Of a stretch of DNA of 64,000 nucleotides, positions 61,338-64,000 are shown piece after piece. This DNA is from Filobacillus milosensis (GTDB taxonomy: Bacteria > Bacillota > Bacilli > Bacillales > Alkalibacillaceae). The notes under the pieces are model-generated. The model was not told the origin of the DNA and did no database searches. It was given only the letters and a program-made list of their open reading frames with translations. Numbering within the stretch: position 1 is the first letter of the stretch; each line of letters opens with the position of its first letter. Location of the stretch: the NCBI RefSeq assembly GCF_004402015.1, contig NZ_SOPW01000010.1, positions 62,001-126,000 of the forward strand, given 5' to 3'. The position numbers were made by a program, and so were the translations under genes.

Positions 61338-62792
61338 GTGAAATTATTCGAATTACTAAACCACGTTGACGAACCAACCCAGCGTGACCTTGAAGATATA
61401 GATATTACTGGAGTTACGGATGATTCACGTGATGTAAAGCGTGGCTACATGTTTGTGGCTGTTGAAGGTTATAATCATGATGGACATCACTATATAAATG
61501 AGGCGTTAGAGAATGGGGCTAGTGTAGTTGTTGGTGAGCAGCAACTAAACCTTAGTGCACCATATATTCAAGTCAATGATACAAAACGTATTTTAGGTCA
61601 AATGGCTAGCCACTTTTATGGACATCCATCAGACCAGAAAATCGTAATTGGTGTAACTGGAACTAACGGTAAAACTACCACCAGTTATATGTTAAAGGCC
61701 GTTTTTGAGCAAAATGGTTATAACTGCGGATTAATTGGCACAATCGAGTATTTTATTAATGGTGAATCTTTACCAAGTAAAAACACGACACCAGGAGCAG
61801 TTACTTTACAAAAACTGTTACATGATAGTCAAGATGATGTGGTGATTATTGAGATCTCCTCTCATGCTTTAAAACAACATCGAGTAGCAGGGGTTCAATT
61901 AGATGAGGCAATTTTTACTAATTTAGACTCAGAACACTTAGATTATCATAATAGTATGCAGGAGTATTTTGAATCCAAGTTTCAAATATTTAATTTATTA
62001 AAAGAGAACGGATATGCGTTATTAAATTCTGATGATAAATGGTGCCGACAAGCTATTGAACAATTAAGAGACTCTAAAATTAATGTTCACACGGTGGGAA
62101 TAAAAGAAGAAAATGATGTTCAAATATTTGAACATCATCAAAACCTTCATGTTAAAGGTGCCACATCAAATGAATTACTAGAACTTAAAATGCCAGGATT
62201 GCATAATCGTTATAATGCAGCGTTCGGTTTATTGACGAGTGAAATCTTTAATTTGAATCGAAATGAGTCGATTCAAGCTCTTAATCATGTTGAAAATATA
62301 AGAGGAAGGTTTGAAATTGTCTATTTCCCTGGAAATAAAAAAGTTGTTGTCGATTATGCTCATACTCCAAAAGGATTTTATCATTGTTTAAATACCATTC
62401 GGGAGTGTGGTGCTCGTCGGATCATTCATGTGTTTGGTTTCCGTGGAGCGCGTGACCCGTCGAAAAGGTTATCAATGATGAAGCAATCAATTGAAGTAAG
62501 CGATTATTATATTTTAACGTTTGATGATTTAAATGATACTCCGGAGAATGATATGGAACAAACGCTGAATCAATTCCATAATCAGTTTGGTAACAATAAA
62601 GGAGAAGTCGTAACTGACCGAACTCTTGCGATTGAACGGGCTATTGAATTAGCAGGAGATGGAGATTGGGTAGTTATTACTGGAAAAGGTCATGAATCCT
62701 TTAAACATGATTTTAAATGGGGAACAAAGTCAGATTTAGAAACTGTTGAGAAAGTGTTGGAACATGTCCAAACAGCCACACGACTAAGTTAA
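61338..62792 (+). CDS. MurE-like Mur ligase, specificity uncertain
   Basis: About 484 residues of three-domain Mur ligase type: an N-terminal UDP-MurNAc-binding part with TDDSRDVKRGYMFVA, P-loop GVTGTNGKTTT, the carbamylated-Lys segment YFESKFQIF and a C-terminal domain with GFRGARDPSKR. The substrate motif that reads DNPR in DAP-adding MurE is altered here (FDDLNDTPEND), so the added amino acid cannot be assigned. It is monocistronic and away from a cell-division cluster, so it may be a paralogue. GTG 61338 follows GGGGGA by 7 nt. Confidence 0.85.
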   Translation: MKLFELLNHVDEPTQRDLEDIDITGVTDDSRDVKRGYMFVAVEGYNHDGHHYINEALENGASVVVGEQQLNLSAPYIQVNDTKRILGQMASHFYGHPSDQKIVIGVTGTNGKTTTSYMLKAVFEQNGYNCGLIGTIEYFINGESLPSKNTTPGAVTLQKLLHDSQDDVVIIEISSHALKQHRVAGVQLDEAIFTNLDSEHLDYHNSMQEYFESKFQIFNLLKENGYALLNSDDKWCRQAIEQLRDSKINVHTVGIKEENDVQIFEHHQNLHVKGATSNELLELKMPGLHNRYNAAFGLLTSEIFNLNRNESIQALNHVENIRGRFEIVYFPGNKKVVVDYAHTPKGFYHCLNTIRECGARRIIHVFGFRGARDPSKRLSMMKQSIEVSDYYILTFDDLNDTPENDMEQTLNQFHNQFGNNKGEVVTDRTLAIERAIELAGDGDWVVITGKGHESFKHDFKWGTKSDLETVEKVLEHVQTATRLS

Positions 62793-62827
62793 AACGAATT
62801 AGCGAAAAGCTAGTTCGTTTTTTTTTT
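62793..62827 (+). terminator. Rho-independent terminator of the MurE-like gene
   Basis: AACGAATTAGC/GCTAGTTCGTT (one mismatch) with loop GAAAA and ten T. Confidence 0.9.
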
Positions 62828-62883
62828 GATAAATACGTAGTTAGTTTGTAATGTGAATAAAGTAAAAAGAAGTTGGATGTTTT

Positions 62884-63201
62884 TCAACGAAAAGCGAAAG
62901 GCGGCGACTCCTGGTCGACTAAAAGCGGCCACGTCCTGCGCCTGCGGTTACTCGGCGCAAAATAACGCAAAGAAGTAAAGCAAGTAGCTTTTGTGGCCAC
63001 CGTCGACAATTGACCGTCCAGGCCTTCGCGGGAACAGCACGAGCCGAAAATCACGCAGGATGCACCTGCGTCTTCTAGAAATGCTTCGAAGTCAGCTTCC
63101 TCGGTGCAAAGGTGCAATGAAGCAAATTCATTGAAGTTTCTTAGTTGAGGCCGTGCCCGCGGAAAGCGTCCGCCTGTAGCGATTCGCAGAATGAACGACA
63201 A
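62884..63201. repeat. GC-rich dispersed intergenic repeat element
   Basis: About 310 bp that is plainly richer in G+C than the rest. It starts near GCGAAAGGCGGCGACTCCTGG and ends near GCGGAAAGCGTCCGCCTGTAGCG, with short internal inverted repeats. I recognise these two ends from memory as part of a multi-copy non-coding element of many Bacillaceae genomes. It separates the convergent MurE-like and phoU genes. A 105-codon minus-strand frame across it is not considered a gene. Confidence 0.75.
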
Positions 63202-63223
63202 CTTTAATATAATTTTGCTTGAA

Positions 63224-63270
63224 ATAAAAAAACTAAGGTCGCACTACTGGGGAATAGTGCAAAACCTTAG
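63224..63270 (-). terminator. Rho-independent terminator of phoU
   Basis: A long stem CTAAGGT-GCACTA/TAGTGC-ACCTTAG with a CTGGGGAA loop, followed on the minus strand by seven T. It lies 48 bp past the phoU stop. Confidence 0.85.
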
Positions 63271-63317
63271 TTCCTTAGGGGGGTGACCCTAATTATTTAT
63301 ATCAATAATGCAGGTAA

Positions 63318-63974
63318 TTAGTTGTTTAAGTCTACATGTTTACCTTTAACAAGGTAAATAATACCCTCTGCGATATTAGTGACGTGATCTGCTGCACGTT
63401 CTAGGTATCTAGAAATAAATGCTAACTGCGTGATTGAACTAATTTCATCTGGATGCTTAGTCATATGCTTAAGCATTTTTTGAATTGAATCTCCATATTG
63501 ATTGTCAACTTGATCATCAATACGAGAGATTTCAAAAGCTTTTTCCAAATCTTCTTCTAAATAAGCGTCAATAACTAAATCAAGCATCTGTTCAACAATT
63601 GATGCAGTATTTAAAACATCTTGTTTTTCTTGAGGTAATTCGGCATTGCCGATTCGTTTTACAGATTTAGCGATGTTGACAGCAAGATCACCAATACGTT
63701 CAATGTCATTGGTTGCTTTAAGTGTAATAACTAAGCGACGTAGATCTTTTGCAACTGGTTGTTCACTAGCAATTAACCAGATGGCTTGATCATTAATCTC
63801 ATCTTCCATTTTATTGATTTCTTCATCATGATCTATTACTGCTTGCGCCTGTTGTTCATCTTGTTGATCCAGAGCAATAAGGGATCTCGTTATAGCTGAT
63901 TTTGCCATATCATTCATCTGTAAAACTTGATCTTTTAACTCTTGCAATTTGTCCTCAAAGTTTTCTCTTACCAC
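63318..63974 (-). CDS. phoU: PhoU phosphate-signalling regulator
   Basis: 218 residues made of two three-helix bundles, each with the metal-binding acidic pattern (DHDEEINKMEDEINDQ near 48-63; EISRIDDQVDNQYGD near 148-162). PhoU links the Pst phosphate transporter to the PhoR kinase and represses uptake when phosphate is ample. The GTG start at 63974 follows GAGGAG by 8 nt. pst genes would be expected just upstream, beyond the right edge. Confidence 0.92.
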   Translation of the reverse strand: MVRENFEDKLQELKDQVLQMNDMAKSAITRSLIALDQQDEQQAQAVIDHDEEINKMEDEINDQAIWLIASEQPVAKDLRRLVITLKATNDIERIGDLAVNIAKSVKRIGNAELPQEKQDVLNTASIVEQMLDLVIDAYLEEDLEKAFEISRIDDQVDNQYGDSIQKMLKHMTKHPDEISSITQLAFISRYLERAADHVTNIAEGIIYLVKGKHVDLNN

Positions 63975-64000
63975 AGAACAAGCTCCTCTCTGAATATGCG

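Noticed and set aside
62884-63201. 105-codon minus-strand frame in the GC-rich repeat
   Set aside because: The frame follows the dispersed repeat and its start has no ribosome site; composition is unlike real genes here.

Overview
The window is a stretch of a low-GC Firmicutes chromosome, most likely a halotolerant or halophilic member of the Bacillaceae. The evidence is strong AGGAGG ribosome binding sites, frequent TTG/GTG starts, many Rho-independent terminators, Gram-positive lipoproteins, a BceRSAB-type peptide resistance module, a GbsR-family regulator, two betaine/osmoprotectant uptake loci and a CPA1 Na+/H+ antiporter. No rRNA, tRNA, transposase, prophage or CRISPR array was seen.

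Layout. 1-4.5 kb: DinB fragment, ATP-grasp ligase, patatin-like lipase and small membrane proteins. 4.6-7.8 kb: a defence-like, AT-rich patch (HNH endonuclease, MazG-like pyrophosphohydrolase, GmrSD-type DUF262/DUF1524 protein). 8-14.7 kb: small membrane proteins, a stalk-domain secreted protein, two nucleotidyltransferases, a lactate-oxidising flavoenzyme and a DUF3231 protein. 14.8-20.1 kb: BceRS/BceAB module interrupted by a VanZ remnant and a DUF3221-like protein. 20.4-26.3 kb: lipoproteins, antiporter, HAD phosphatase and SRPBCC protein. 26.5-35.2 kb: isoaspartyl dipeptidase, then a CitA/DcuS-type two-component system next to a TctCBA transporter and a DASS-type permease. 35.5-41.7 kb: ABC exporter, a GbsR/isochorismatase/betaine-binding-protein operon, and a PlcR-like regulator diverging from a 49-residue exported peptide gene. 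42-53.8 kb: GAF-EAL phosphodiesterase, frameshifted cupin, pterin dehydratase, membrane transporter, then a Tad/Flp pilus operon behind a c-di-GMP-I riboswitch. 54-64 kb: aromatic amino acid hydroxylase, small regulators, an osmoprotectant ABC transporter, a MurE-like ligase, a GC-rich dispersed repeat and PhoU.

The most unusual signal is non-coding. At least seven intergenic regions hold short arrays in which a 6-10 bp motif recurs at a pitch of 21 bp (sometimes 20) while the spacers differ. The motif is different at each locus: GCGGATA at two sites flanking the CitA/DcuS-like system, CTAYGAGAA, ACTCCATTA, TTAGTGTCC, CTCCGGAAA and CTYAAGTA elsewhere. In the best cases 7-8 consecutive units keep the 21 bp pitch without one slip. 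A pitch of 21 bp is two turns of B-DNA, and the spacing is kept where reading frame is not, which points to a DNA- or RNA-level function. I know of no described function for them.

Other systems worth following up are the PlcR/PapR-like quorum-sensing pair at 40.5-41.7 kb and the riboswitch-controlled Tad pilus locus, whose 5' leader carries two tandem terminators and a hairpin that competes with the aptamer P1 stem.
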